Part shown: positions 9,140-17,065 of the stretch, in pieces
Numbering within the stretch: position 1 is the stretch's first letter
Layout of the letters: each line of letters begins with the position of its first letter
Source of the DNA: Zeimonas sp046347945
Lineage (GTDB): Bacteria > Pseudomonadota > Gammaproteobacteria > Burkholderiales > Burkholderiaceae_E
Assembly: GCA_046347945.1 (NCBI GenBank)
Contig: JAXMFB010000011.1
Coordinates: 1 to 64,000 of the forward strand
Direction: 5' to 3'
Length of the DNA: 64,000 nucleotides
Program-made: the position numbers and the translations under genes
Notes under the pieces: model-generated
What the model saw: the letters and a program-made list of their open reading frames with translations, nothing else
Database searches by the model: none
What the model was told of the DNA's origin: nothing

Positions 9140-9149
9140 GAGAAGCGGC

Positions 9150-11084
9150 GTGAAGACGGAAATCGACATCCAGCAACCTTGCGGACCGACTAGCGAGCGC
9201 GACACGATGAGCCTTGTCCAATGGCCGGTTTGGCTGGGCCGCGCCTCGAAGAACGGCTTGGTGTGGGCGCCGCTCGTGGTGGTCGCCGCGATCCTGATCG
9301 GTCCTCATCTTTCGACGGCGACGCAGCTGAAGTGGGTGCTTTGGCTGAGTTTCGGGATCGTAGCCCTGAGCCTCGACTTCGTATGGGGAAAGGCCGGCAT
9401 CTTCAGCTTTGGACAGAACGCGCTGTTCGGAATCGGCGGCTACGCATACGCGGTTGTGGCCCTGAACCTGTTTCCGCTCACCTTCGAGACGGGTAGCGCG
9501 CTCCTGGCAGCCGCGATCGTCGCTGCCGCCTTCGCTGCGTTGTTGGGATACGTGATGTTCTATGGCCAGGTGGGCGACGTCTACCTGGCCATCGTCACAC
9601 TTGCGGTCACCCTCGTGCTCTACACGATCATGCAGAGCACGGCCGGTCCGGAATACCGGATCGGGGAGGCGCTCCTCGGCGGCTTCAACGGCATGCCGTC
9701 GCTGCCGACCGTGACGCTCGGGTTGCCCGGCCAGGAGGACAACGCGGAACTGGGCATCGGCGGGCTGCTGACCTTCGCGATCTGCCTGTCCGGAGGCATC
9801 TACGTGCTCGTCCGTGCGCTCGTGAACAGTCGTTTCGGACAGATTCTCGGGGGCCTGAAGGAGAACGAAGCGCGGATGGAACTCCTGGGATACGACGTCC
9901 GACTGTACAAGCTTGTTGCCTTCACGATCGGCGGCGCCATCGCCGGCGTCGGCGGCGGTCTCTTTGCGGCGTGGGGCACCTTCATCAACCCGGTCGTGTT
10001 CAGCCTCGGCCAGGCCGCGCTCGTGGTCATCTGGGTCATGGTCGGTGGCCGCGGCTCGCTTGCTGGTGCATTTCTTGGCGTCGTCGTAGTGCAGTGGATC
10101 TCTGATGAAGCGAACCTGGTCGTCGAACAGCAGACACCTCTGATTCTGGGTGTCATGCTGGTCACTGTAGTGCTGGCTTTCCCGGACGGCCTCGTGCCAG
10201 CATTGAGGAAGGCAGCGAGCTACGTCTGGCGCCGTATCTCGAGAACGGGCGTTGCGCTTGCAGAAGGGGCCGCGGCGCATGGCAACTTGACGAGTCCACC
10301 AAGGAGGTGGTCCCAGGGAGGTGCCGCGACGAATGAAGGGGCGTCGGCGGCGACTCGAAGGGGGGCGGGACACCTCGCGGCATTCGACGTCAAGAAGCAG
10401 TTCGGTGGCCTGAAAGTGCTGGAAGGGGTGACACTCGAATTCACCGGTCCCGGGGTTCACTCCATCATCGGGCCGAACGGCGCCGGCAAGAGCACCTTCT
10501 TCGGCGCCCTGACGGGGCGCCACAAGGTTCAGGAAGGTCGCGTCGAGCTCAACGGAAGGTCCGTGACGGATCTGCCGCCGTTCAGGCGTGCTCGCCTTGG
10601 CCTCGGGATCAAGCTGCAAGTACCGAGCATCTTCCAGGGTCTGACCGTGGGTGAGAATCTTTCACTGGCGGCCGGGCTTCGGAAGAATGCCGACGTGTCG
10701 CCTGCCGCGATGAGAATGCTGTCGGCTCTCGGTCTGGAGCGAAAGGCAGGTCTCGTCGCTTCCACGCTCTCACACGGCGAGCAACAGTGGCTGGAGATCT
10801 GCATGGTGCTTCTCCAGAACCCGTCGGTCATCTTGCTCGACGAACCGGCCGCTGGAATGACGCGCGAAGAGCGCATCCAGACGGTGGACCTCATTCGAAG
10901 GCTCGCCGAGGATCACACCGTCATCGTGGTCGAGCACGACATGAGCTTCATTCGTGCGCTCGACGCACCCGTGGCGATGCTGGACCGCGGCAAGGTATTC
11001 AAGGTCGGCAGCTTCGATGAACTCAGCAAGGATCCGGAGGTCATCCGGATCTATCTTGGGAGGCGCGATGTCGCTCGCCGTTGA
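9150..11084 (+). CDS. fused ABC permease (LivM/UrtC class) and ATPase (LivG/UrtD class)
   Basis: A 644-residue fusion. Residues about 20-370 are a HAAT-family permease: many hydrophobic segments, the FGQNALFGIGGYAYA motif, and the docking region LGYDVRLYKLVAFTIGG. After a polar linker (about 370-408) comes a complete ABC ATPase: Walker A GPNGAGKST near 441, signature LSHGEQQWLEI, Walker B VILLDEPAAGM and switch VVEHDMSF. The LSHGE form is typical of LivG/UrtD. GTG at 9150 is preferred over the in-frame ATG at 9105: AGGAG (9138-9142) lies seven bases ahead and the upstream ATG would overlap the previous gene. Permease-ATPase fusions occur in other HAAT importers, while urea systems usually keep the two apart. 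Confidence 0.87.
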   Translation: MKTEIDIQQPCGPTSERDTMSLVQWPVWLGRASKNGLVWAPLVVVAAILIGPHLSTATQLKWVLWLSFGIVALSLDFVWGKAGIFSFGQNALFGIGGYAYAVVALNLFPLTFETGSALLAAAIVAAAFAALLGYVMFYGQVGDVYLAIVTLAVTLVLYTIMQSTAGPEYRIGEALLGGFNGMPSLPTVTLGLPGQEDNAELGIGGLLTFAICLSGGIYVLVRALVNSRFGQILGGLKENEARMELLGYDVRLYKLVAFTIGGAIAGVGGGLFAAWGTFINPVVFSLGQAALVVIWVMVGGRGSLAGAFLGVVVVQWISDEANLVVEQQTPLILGVMLVTVVLAFPDGLVPALRKAASYVWRRISRTGVALAEGAAAHGNLTSPPRRWSQGGAATNEGASAATRRGAGHLAAFDVKKQFGGLKVLEGVTLEFTGPGVHSIIGPNGAGKSTFFGALTGRHKVQEGRVELNGRSVTDLPPFRRARLGLGIKLQVPSIFQGLTVGENLSLAAGLRKNADVSPAAMRMLSALGLERKAGLVASTLSHGEQQWLEICMVLLQNPSVILLDEPAAGMTREERIQTVDLIRRLAEDHTVIVVEHDMSFIRALDAPVAMLDRGKVFKVGSFDELSKDPEVIRIYLGRRDVARR

Positions 11085-11772
11085 TGGGCTCTGGGCCGGG
11101 TACGGGGCTATCGCCATCCTGCAGGGGGTCGACCTCAGCATCGGGGACGGCGAGATCGTGGCGGTTCTTGGGCCGAATGGCGTCGGGAAGACGACGCTGA
11201 TGAAGACGCTCGCCGGGTCCCTCGCGGTGAAGCGCGGAAAGATCCTCTTCGATGGTGACGACATCACCAGTACGCCCGCACATATGCGTGCAAAGCTTGG
11301 CCTCGGCTACGTGCCTCAAGGGCGCGGCATCTTCCCGCAGCTTACGGTTCGAGAGAATCTCCTGGTCGGCGCGTACGCGATGAAGTACCCGGAGGATCAG
11401 GTCGACGAGGTTCTGGCCGATTTTCCGTCGCTCAGGGCGAAGCTGAAGGATCTCGGCGGAAGCTTGAGCGGTGGGCAGCAGCAGCAACTCGCGCTGGCGC
11501 GCGCTCTTGCCATTCGCCCGCGGCTGCTGCTCCTCGACGAGCCTTCCGAGGGGATCCAGCCATCCATTCTCGAAGAGATCTCGGAAACGCTGTTGAGGGT
11601 CAAGCGATCGAAGAATCTATCGGTGCTCCTGGTCGAGCAAAACCTCGACTTCGCCAGCTCGATGGCCGATCGGGCCTATCTCATGGACATCGGGAGGATT
11701 TCCCGACAGCTTGCGGCCGGCGAGCTCTCCGACGATGCCGCCTTGCAGAGAGAGTTTCTTGGCGCCGAATAG
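11068..11772 (+). CDS. branched-chain/urea-type ABC transporter ATPase (LivF/UrtE class)
   Basis: A 234-residue ABC ATPase. Walker A is GPNGVGKTT near residue 34, the Q-loop is in YVPQGRGIFPQLTV, the signature is LSGGQQQQLALARAL, Walker B LLLLDEPSEG and switch LLVEQNLDF. The YVPQGRGIFP motif is typical of the UrtE/LivF subfamily. The ATG at 11068 overlaps the end of the fusion gene by 17 bp, indicating translational coupling. It should form the ATPase heterodimer with the C-terminal half of the fusion protein. The amidase follows 62 bp downstream. Confidence 0.9.
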   Translation: MSLAVDGLWAGYGAIAILQGVDLSIGDGEIVAVLGPNGVGKTTLMKTLAGSLAVKRGKILFDGDDITSTPAHMRAKLGLGYVPQGRGIFPQLTVRENLLVGAYAMKYPEDQVDEVLADFPSLRAKLKDLGGSLSGGQQQQLALARALAIRPRLLLLDEPSEGIQPSILEEISETLLRVKRSKNLSVLLVEQNLDFASSMADRAYLMDIGRISRQLAAGELSDDAALQREFLGAE

Positions 11773-11834
11773 TCGGCGGATTTCGTCACTTGTTCGTGCG
11801 CGGATTTTCGACCAACTTCCAACAGGAGTGGGAA

Positions 11835-13286
11835 ATGACAGTGGTCAGCAAGAAGGCTGCGGGCTCGAAGGCTTCAGACGACAACCTCTGCTACATCACG
11901 GCAGAGGAGGCCACGCAGCGGTTTCGCGAGAAGTCCTTGTCTCCGGTCGATCTGATGAAGGCAGTCATCGAGCGTTGCGAGACGGTCAATCCGGCGGTGA
12001 ACGCGATCACCAACCGCTTCTACGATCAAGCGCTTTCCCAGGCCAAGGATGCGGAAAAGCGGTATGCAAAGGGAACGGCCCGGCCGCTGGAGGGGATTCC
12101 GCTGGCCGCCAAGGAGTTGCATCCGATCGAAGGCATGAGGACGAGCTGGGGATCGAAGATCTTCGAGAACGTGCCCGCCGACTACACGCTGCCGGCGATT
12201 CAACGCCTGCTCGATGCCGGCGCGATCGTGCACATTCGTACCACGACGCCCGAGTTTGCGCATGCGGGACACTGCCATAGCCCGCTCTACGGGATCACGC
12301 GCAATCCCTGGAATCAGGAGTTCAGCAGCTGCGGCTCGTCCGGCGGCTCGGGCGTTGCAGTCGCGACCGGCATGGCGACGATGGGTACCGGCGACGATGG
12401 TGGCGGCTCGATCCGCATGCCGGCATCGGCGAATGGTCTCGTTGGCTACAAGCCGCCGTATGGGCGTAACCCCGGTTGCCTGCTCGATACGCACTTCGAG
12501 GCGATCATTCACATCGGTGTCCTGACCCGAAGCGTTGGCGACTCGGCGTTGGCGCAGAACGTCATGAACGGGCAGCATCCGATGGATATCACATCGCTTC
12601 CCGGCAAGTTGGAGATTCCCGCGACCTCGCCGTCCGTGAAGAACCTGCGGATCGCGTACTCGCCGAATCTCGGGTATTGCGAGATCGACAAGGAGGTCGC
12701 GAAAAGCACACTCGCGGCAGTGCGCAAGCTCGAGGCCCTCGGGTGCAAGGTCGACCAGGTGGATCTTGCGTGGAGCGAGGAAGCCTACGATGCATGGGTT
12801 ACGCATTGGGAAGGGCTCTTCGCGGCGATTGCCGAGAAGCACATGACCCGCTGGCAATACAAGATGGATCCGTTTGTCCGCCAACTCATCATGCGAGGGC
12901 AGCGGCATAGCGCGGTCAGGGTGAAGCAGACGGAGATTGTCCGCACCCAGATGTGGAAAACGCTGTCGTCCGTCTTTGCGGACCACGATGCACTGCTTTG
13001 CCCGACGCTCGCCCTGCCGGCGATCAAGGCCGACCATCGAAACGACGATCCGAATTTCACGATCGATGGGAAACCCGTGGACGCCTACCTTGCCTGGGCG
13101 CTGACGTATCCGTTCAATATCCTCAGCCAGTGCCCGGTGATGTCGGTGCCTTCGGGCGTGAGCGCGAGCGGGGTGCCGACCGGCATGCAGATTGTCGGTC
13201 GTCCTTATGATGACCTGACCGTCTACCAGATCGCGCGAGCCTTCGAAGGTGCGGCTCCCTGGAGTGGTCGGCATCCGCAGCTCTGA
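11835..13286 (+). CDS. amidase (amidase signature family)
   Basis: A 483-residue cytoplasmic amidase-signature hydrolase. The Ser-cisSer-Lys triad is present: K93 in PLAAKELHPIEG, S168/S169 in SCGSSGGSG, and the nucleophile S192 in DDGGGSIRMPA. Such enzymes release ammonia from carboxamides, but the family is broad and the sequence alone does not give the substrate. The ATG at 11835 has AGGAG (11824-11828) six bases ahead; an earlier ATG at 11790 has no ribosome site. It follows the amide-type ABC importer on the same strand, which suggests import followed by hydrolysis of the same amide. A 190 bp gap with no gene follows. Confidence 0.9.
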   Translation: MTVVSKKAAGSKASDDNLCYITAEEATQRFREKSLSPVDLMKAVIERCETVNPAVNAITNRFYDQALSQAKDAEKRYAKGTARPLEGIPLAAKELHPIEGMRTSWGSKIFENVPADYTLPAIQRLLDAGAIVHIRTTTPEFAHAGHCHSPLYGITRNPWNQEFSSCGSSGGSGVAVATGMATMGTGDDGGGSIRMPASANGLVGYKPPYGRNPGCLLDTHFEAIIHIGVLTRSVGDSALAQNVMNGQHPMDITSLPGKLEIPATSPSVKNLRIAYSPNLGYCEIDKEVAKSTLAAVRKLEALGCKVDQVDLAWSEEAYDAWVTHWEGLFAAIAEKHMTRWQYKMDPFVRQLIMRGQRHSAVRVKQTEIVRTQMWKTLSSVFADHDALLCPTLALPAIKADHRNDDPNFTIDGKPVDAYLAWALTYPFNILSQCPVMSVPSGVSASGVPTGMQIVGRPYDDLTVYQIARAFEGAAPWSGRHPQL

Positions 13287-13479
13287 GCGTTGCGCTACGG
13301 CATGTCCGGATGGCGTCGGCCGTCCGGACAGCAGGCCCTTGCATGCCCACGCGGTAGAGGGGCGTTCGTGGAGCTGCGCGACGCCCGGCAGCAGGTCGAA
13401 TGAATTCGTCCGGCGGCTCGCGCGATATGTGGAAGGTTCGCTTGCTGGTCATCGGCCCTTCGTGCGGTGAGAATCCTGG

Positions 13480-14208
13480 ATGAGATGCATCGCGCTTCAG
13501 CACGTATGTTTTGAGGATCTCGGCGTTTTCGCGCCCGTTCTGGCGGACTTCGGGTTCTCGACGGAGTCTCGTCAGGCCGGCGTCGCGCCGATCTCGAAAT
13601 CCGAATGGATCAGCGCGGACCTGGTGGTTGTCCTCGGAGGGCCTATCGGCGTCTATGAAGAGGACAAATACCCCTGGATACTCGACGAGATCGATGGACT
13701 GAGGAGTCGTCTTGCCCGGCAGGCACCCACGATCGGAATATGCCTCGGGGCGCAGTTGATGGCCGCAGCGCTGGGAGCTCGCGTCTATCCCGGGTCTGGA
13801 AAGGAGATCGGCTGGGCGAGGGTCGATCTGGCCGACTCCGAGAGACGTTCCAGCCTGTCGCATCTTCGGGATATCGAGGTGCTGCATTGGCATGGCGACA
13901 CGTTCGACCTTCCCGTCGGGTCGACGCTCCTGGCTTCGACCGCGCATACCCCGCATCAGGCGTTCTCCGTGGGCGATTTTGCGCTTGCGATTCAATTTCA
14001 CCCCGAAGTGGACGGCGCGCATTTCGAACGCTGGCTGATCGGTCACACCTGCGAACTGGCGCATGCGCGTATTTCCGTTCGCGAGCTCAGGCTGCAGACG
14101 GAGCGCTCGGCACGGCGTTGCGCCACGGCAGGACAAGCGATGTTGGCCGATTGGCTCGCGCAGCTCGGCTCGGCATCACGCCGCGCTTGCACGGAACGCC
14201 GTGACTGA
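13480..14208 (+). CDS. class I glutamine amidotransferase-like protein
   Basis: A 242-residue protein with the GMP-synthase-type class I glutaminase fold. The catalytic Cys is C88 in the nucleophile elbow GICLGAQ and the His-Glu pair is in FHPEVDG; the oxyanion strand LGGPIGVYEE is also present, so the triad looks complete. Stand-alone members of this group are usually annotated as GMP synthase-like amidotransferases. Some act on gamma-glutamyl compounds or small amides; no synthetase domain is attached here. It lies about 190 bp downstream of the amidase on the same strand, so a shared role in amide nitrogen release is possible but unproven. Confidence 0.82.
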   Translation: MRCIALQHVCFEDLGVFAPVLADFGFSTESRQAGVAPISKSEWISADLVVVLGGPIGVYEEDKYPWILDEIDGLRSRLARQAPTIGICLGAQLMAAALGARVYPGSGKEIGWARVDLADSERRSSLSHLRDIEVLHWHGDTFDLPVGSTLLASTAHTPHQAFSVGDFALAIQFHPEVDGAHFERWLIGHTCELAHARISVRELRLQTERSARRCATAGQAMLADWLAQLGSASRRACTERRD

Positions 14209-14319
14209 GTCGAGGGTGGGCTTGGTCGGTCGAGGGATCGTTCCACCGGTGGTGCGGGTGATCGATCCCGCAGTGGACCTGTTCTCGAGGCGCGACGGCC
14301 GTGCGCGAAGGTCCCGCGA

Positions 14320-15015
14320 ATGAGTGCGAATGATATTGGCCGCGTTCACGCGGTCTTGACGGGAAGAGCGATCCCGTACACCCGGGCCGGCACCCTGAGC
14401 GCGATCGCGAAGCAGCTTCGGCCGGGTCGGATAGCGGTCGAACTCGACGGGCTGGAAGGGGATGAGCAGGGTGATACCAAGGTTCACGGCGGCCCCGACA
14501 AGGCGGTCCATTTCTACGCCTACGAACACTATCCGCGCTGGATAGACCAACTCGGGGCGATTCCAGTGCTCTCGGGGCCTGGCGCCTTCGGTGAGAATCT
14601 CAGCACGCATGGGGTCGACGAGCACACGATCTGCCTCGGCGATCGATTGCGTATCGGCAGTGCCACTTTCGAGGTCTCGCAGGCGCGCCAGCCGTGCTGG
14701 AAACTCAACGATCGCTTCGGACTGACGACGATGGCGCGCATGGTGCAGGCGACCATGCGGACGGGCTGGTACTGCCGGGTGATCTCGATCGGCGATGTGT
14801 CCGCGGGAGACACCATCAGGCTTCTGGAACGTCCGTATCCGGCGTGGCCGCTGGCACGTTTGCTAGGGCTGCTCTACGGTCCTTGGGCAAACCGTCTCGA
14901 GTTCGTCGCAGCGCTTGATCTGCCCTTGGTGGCCTCGTGGCGGCGACTCTTGGAGCGTCGGCTGGAGACGGGGCAGGTCGAGGACTGGGGCGTGCGGCTG
15001 GAGGGGCCTGGGTGA
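14320..15015 (+). CDS. MOSC domain protein (YiiM type)
   Basis: A 231-residue protein with a MOSC domain (about residues 30-165), the fold that binds pterin-molybdenum cofactor through a conserved cysteine, here probably in QARQPCWKLNDRF. The HGGPDKAVHFYAYEHY stretch and FGENLSTHG are characteristic of the YiiM group, followed by a C-terminal three-helix region. YiiM proteins reduce N-hydroxylated compounds with a redox partner, but no partner gene is adjacent. It starts about 110 bp after the amidotransferase gene. The decayed stretch 15016-15727 follows it. Confidence 0.85.
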   Translation: MSANDIGRVHAVLTGRAIPYTRAGTLSAIAKQLRPGRIAVELDGLEGDEQGDTKVHGGPDKAVHFYAYEHYPRWIDQLGAIPVLSGPGAFGENLSTHGVDEHTICLGDRLRIGSATFEVSQARQPCWKLNDRFGLTTMARMVQATMRTGWYCRVISIGDVSAGDTIRLLERPYPAWPLARLLGLLYGPWANRLEFVAALDLPLVASWRRLLERRLETGQVEDWGVRLEGPG

Positions 15016-15727
15016 AGTCGCCTTGAACTGAAGGTCGAAGCCAAGGACGGTTCGCGCCAGTCGGCGCTTCTGCGGGCGTCCCTGTCTACCCGTCGCTCCG
15101 GGACGACGCGTTGACCGGGCCGCCCCATCCCGGAATCGGTGCGGAGGAAACTTGTCGCCAGCGTCGCCCGCGATCGTTCTTTCCAACGGACTGCCGCGGA
15201 ATGAAGTCGCGCGCCGTGGTGACAATTCTGTATCGCGCAGGGCGGTTTCCGGCGATTCCAGTTCCGCACGTAGTTCCTGCATCTCCTCCTAGGTGATCTC
15301 TGGTTCGTCGTCATCGCGGAGCGCCAAAGCGGCCCACGCGAGAACCTTGCGGCAATCAGGGGGAACTAGGCAGGCTGCCACGTCATCCTCGTGCTGCGGA
15401 TGTCGGCGTCTAGGCGTTTCGTCGCCGCTGGACCCGTGCCAGCAAACCGGCCAATGCTTCGGGTGACGTGGTCATCCCATCCCTCTCCACCCGCATCTCA
15501 CGCCCGTCGGGCCAGACGAGCAGGGGGCACGCGCCGCAGGACCACCAGGAGGCGGATGTCGTCGTCGCCCATGTGCGCATCGTGTGCTCACCGCCGAGCA
15601 GGCATCGATCAGCTGGAGGGACTGGATGGGACGGCCGATTTGGGAAGCGATGTGCGGCCCGCCTGCATTGCTCACCTGGAGCGCCAGTGGGTGCTACCGC
15701 CAGAAATCGTGCAGATCTTGGGATACT
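15016..15727. other. gene-poor, apparently decayed stretch next to tRNA-Val
   Basis: These 712 bases between the MOSC gene and the tRNA hold no recognisable gene. Short open frames on both strands are interrupted by stops; on the minus strand fragments with protein-like composition (for example a Glu/Leu-rich run before 15290) are broken by in-frame stops. The stretch abuts the 3' end of the minus-strand tRNA-Val, the usual attachment side for integrases, so a relic of an integrated element is one explanation. I found no integrase fragment or repeated tRNA end in the window. Confidence 0.4.
15410..15580 (-). CDS. possible small ORF of unknown function
   Basis: A 56-codon frame from ATG at 15580. 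It encodes a CGACPLLVWPDGREM stretch with a CxxC pair and ends in a basic tail, AGLLARVQRRRNA. The composition looks more protein-like than its surroundings and the reading extends upstream without a stop, so it may be the end of a decayed longer gene. There is no convincing ribosome site, and I do not recognise a family. Confidence 0.2.
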   Translation of the reverse strand: MRTWATTTSASWWSCGACPLLVWPDGREMRVERDGMTTSPEALAGLLARVQRRRNA

Positions 15728-15802
15728 TGGTGGGCGGCACAGGGTTCGAACCTGTGACCCCTGCCGTGTGAAGGCAGTGCTCTACCGCTGAGCTAGCCGC
15801 CC
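15728..15802 (-). tRNA. tRNA-Val (anticodon CAC)
   Basis: Read on the minus strand, the 75-base sequence folds as a full cloverleaf. The acceptor stem is GGGCGGC with GCCGCCC, the D-arm is GCTC/GAGC, the anticodon stem is CTGCC/GGCAG around loop TTCACAC, and the T-arm is ACAGG-TTCGAAC-CCTGT. The anticodon at the centre of the loop is CAC, which reads GUG valine codons. The terminal CCA is encoded. It lies 63 bp beyond the stop of the DUF938 gene on the same strand and marks the junction between the accessory left part and the core right part. Confidence 0.96.
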
Positions 15803-15865
15803 CTCTGGGAGGGAGGCGCAATTGTAGGCAAATCCGCCCCCCCGATCAAATCTCCTCGGCCTCAC

Positions 15866-16456
15866 TCAGCCGCGCTTCCAGACGAGGCACCGGTTGTTCG
15901 CCGGCATCGCGCGGTCCTCCTTCAGCGCGAAGCCCGCCGCGTGCGCCAGCGCATCGACCTCCTCGAAATCGCGGATCCCGCGCTTGGGGTTACCACTCCT
16001 CAGCGCCTCGTCGAACTGTGCGTTGCTCGGGCTCGTGAACTGCCCCTCGTAGTTGAACGGCCCGTAGACCACCAGCACCGCGCCGCGCTTCGTCAGCTTC
16101 GGCAGCGCGGCGAACATTCGCTCAACTTCCTTCCATCCCATGATGTGCAGCGTGTTGGCGCTGAACACCGCGTCGTACTCGCCGTCGGGGGCGGGGCCGT
16201 TCATGTCGAAGGTGATCGGCGCCGGGGTGTTGGGCAGCGCCGCTTCCTTCAGCCACAGGCGGATGCCGGGCAGGTTGTCGGGCACGTCGGACGTCTGCCA
16301 ACGCAGCTTCGGGAGCGCCGCCGCGAAGTGCACCGCGTGCTGGCCGGTGCCGCTACCGATCTCGAGCACGTGCCTTCGGTCGGCGAACCACTCGCGCAGC
16401 ACGGCCAGGATCGGCTCGCGGTTGCGCTCGCAGGCGGCAGAGAAGGGCTTCTCCAT
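15866..16456 (-). CDS. DUF938 family SAM-dependent methyltransferase-like protein
   Basis: A 196-residue protein matching DUF938: the N-terminal FSAACERNREPIL, the SAM-binding strand and loop LEIGSGTGQHAVHFA, then ANTLHIMGWKEVERMF and the C-terminal ANNRCLVWKR. The fold is that of a class I methyltransferase, but the family's substrate is not known. It is soluble. The ATG at 16456 begins the conserved domain at its first residue; the much longer open frame upstream is antisense to gltX. It starts 2 bp after the stop of the MgtE-like gene, so the two are probably co-transcribed. Confidence 0.9.
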   Translation of the reverse strand: MEKPFSAACERNREPILAVLREWFADRRHVLEIGSGTGQHAVHFAAALPKLRWQTSDVPDNLPGIRLWLKEAALPNTPAPITFDMNGPAPDGEYDAVFSANTLHIMGWKEVERMFAALPKLTKRGAVLVVYGPFNYEGQFTSPSNAQFDEALRSGNPKRGIRDFEEVDALAHAAGFALKEDRAMPANNRCLVWKRG

Positions 16457-16458
16457 GT

Positions 16459-16920
16459 CTAGAACAGTAGTGCCTTGACGGTCCAGAAGCAGATCAGCAG
16501 GCTCAGCATGTCCCGGATGATCGTGGCGATCGGGCCGCTGCCGAACGCGGGGCCGCGTCCGGTGCGCGCGAGCAGCCACGGTAACGCAAAACCGATCGAC
16601 GTGGAGAAGGTGCTGGCGGCCAGCAGCGCGACGGCGACCGCCACCGCGAGGTCGGCGTCGCCGAACCACCACCAGATCGGGCCCCGCAACAGCATCGCCA
16701 GCGTGATGCCGATCAGCAGGCCGGCGCGCAGCTCGCCGGCCAGCAGGCGCGCGAGCGGCAGGCGGCTCAGCGACAGGCCGCGCACGGCGATCGCCTCGCT
16801 CCGGGTGCCGGCCGCGTCGGCCAGGTAGACGATGCCGGGCACCAAGAACGCGATCACGAGGCGCGCCGCGAGCGTGACCTCGAGGCCGGCAGAGGCTCGG
16901 CGTCGTGCGCCGGCGGCCAC
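16459..16920 (-). CDS. short MgtE-like membrane protein
   Basis: A 153-residue integral membrane protein resembling the transmembrane domain of the Mg2+ channel MgtE: LADAAGTRSEAIAVRGL corresponds to the GNTGTQS-containing loop, and the C-terminal ASTFSTSIGFALPWLL and GSGPIATIIRDMLSLL match the last helices with the pore-lining Gly-Pro. The cytoplasmic N and CBS domains that gate MgtE are absent, and the first transmembrane helix is at best partial. The start is a GTG at 16920; an in-frame stop occurs about 45 bases upstream, so no longer N-terminus is available. It could be a true short paralogue or a truncated gene. Confidence 0.6.
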   Translation of the reverse strand: MAAGARRRASAGLEVTLAARLVIAFLVPGIVYLADAAGTRSEAIAVRGLSLSRLPLARLLAGELRAGLLIGITLAMLLRGPIWWWFGDADLAVAVAVALLAASTFSTSIGFALPWLLARTGRGPAFGSGPIATIIRDMLSLLICFWTVKALLF

Positions 16921-17025
16921 GGCTCGCCTTGCGGCGGCGATTCGGGCTGCGGCTCAGGCGCTTCCATGGCCGGTTTCGGCAATCCGGGCGCGCACGGCGC
17001 GCGGCGTTGCGCGAGGCCGCTCGCG

Positions 17026-17031
17026 TAAAAT
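17026..17031 (+). promoter_or_regulatory. -10-like element upstream of gltX
   Basis: TAAAAT at 17026-17031 is an AT-rich island in very GC-rich DNA, 34 bases before the gltX ATG and in the divergent gap between the MgtE-like gene and gltX. No -35 with standard spacing is obvious (TTGCGC at 17007-17012 is only 13 bp away). It is a plausible but weak promoter call. Confidence 0.3.
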
Positions 17032-17065
17032 CGAATGATTCCCCTGCTTTCCGGACTCTCGCGAC

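Noticed and set aside
9105..9149. ATG at 9105 as start of the permease-ATPase fusion
   Set aside because: It overlaps the previous gene and lacks a ribosome site; GTG 9150 has AGGAG seven bases ahead.
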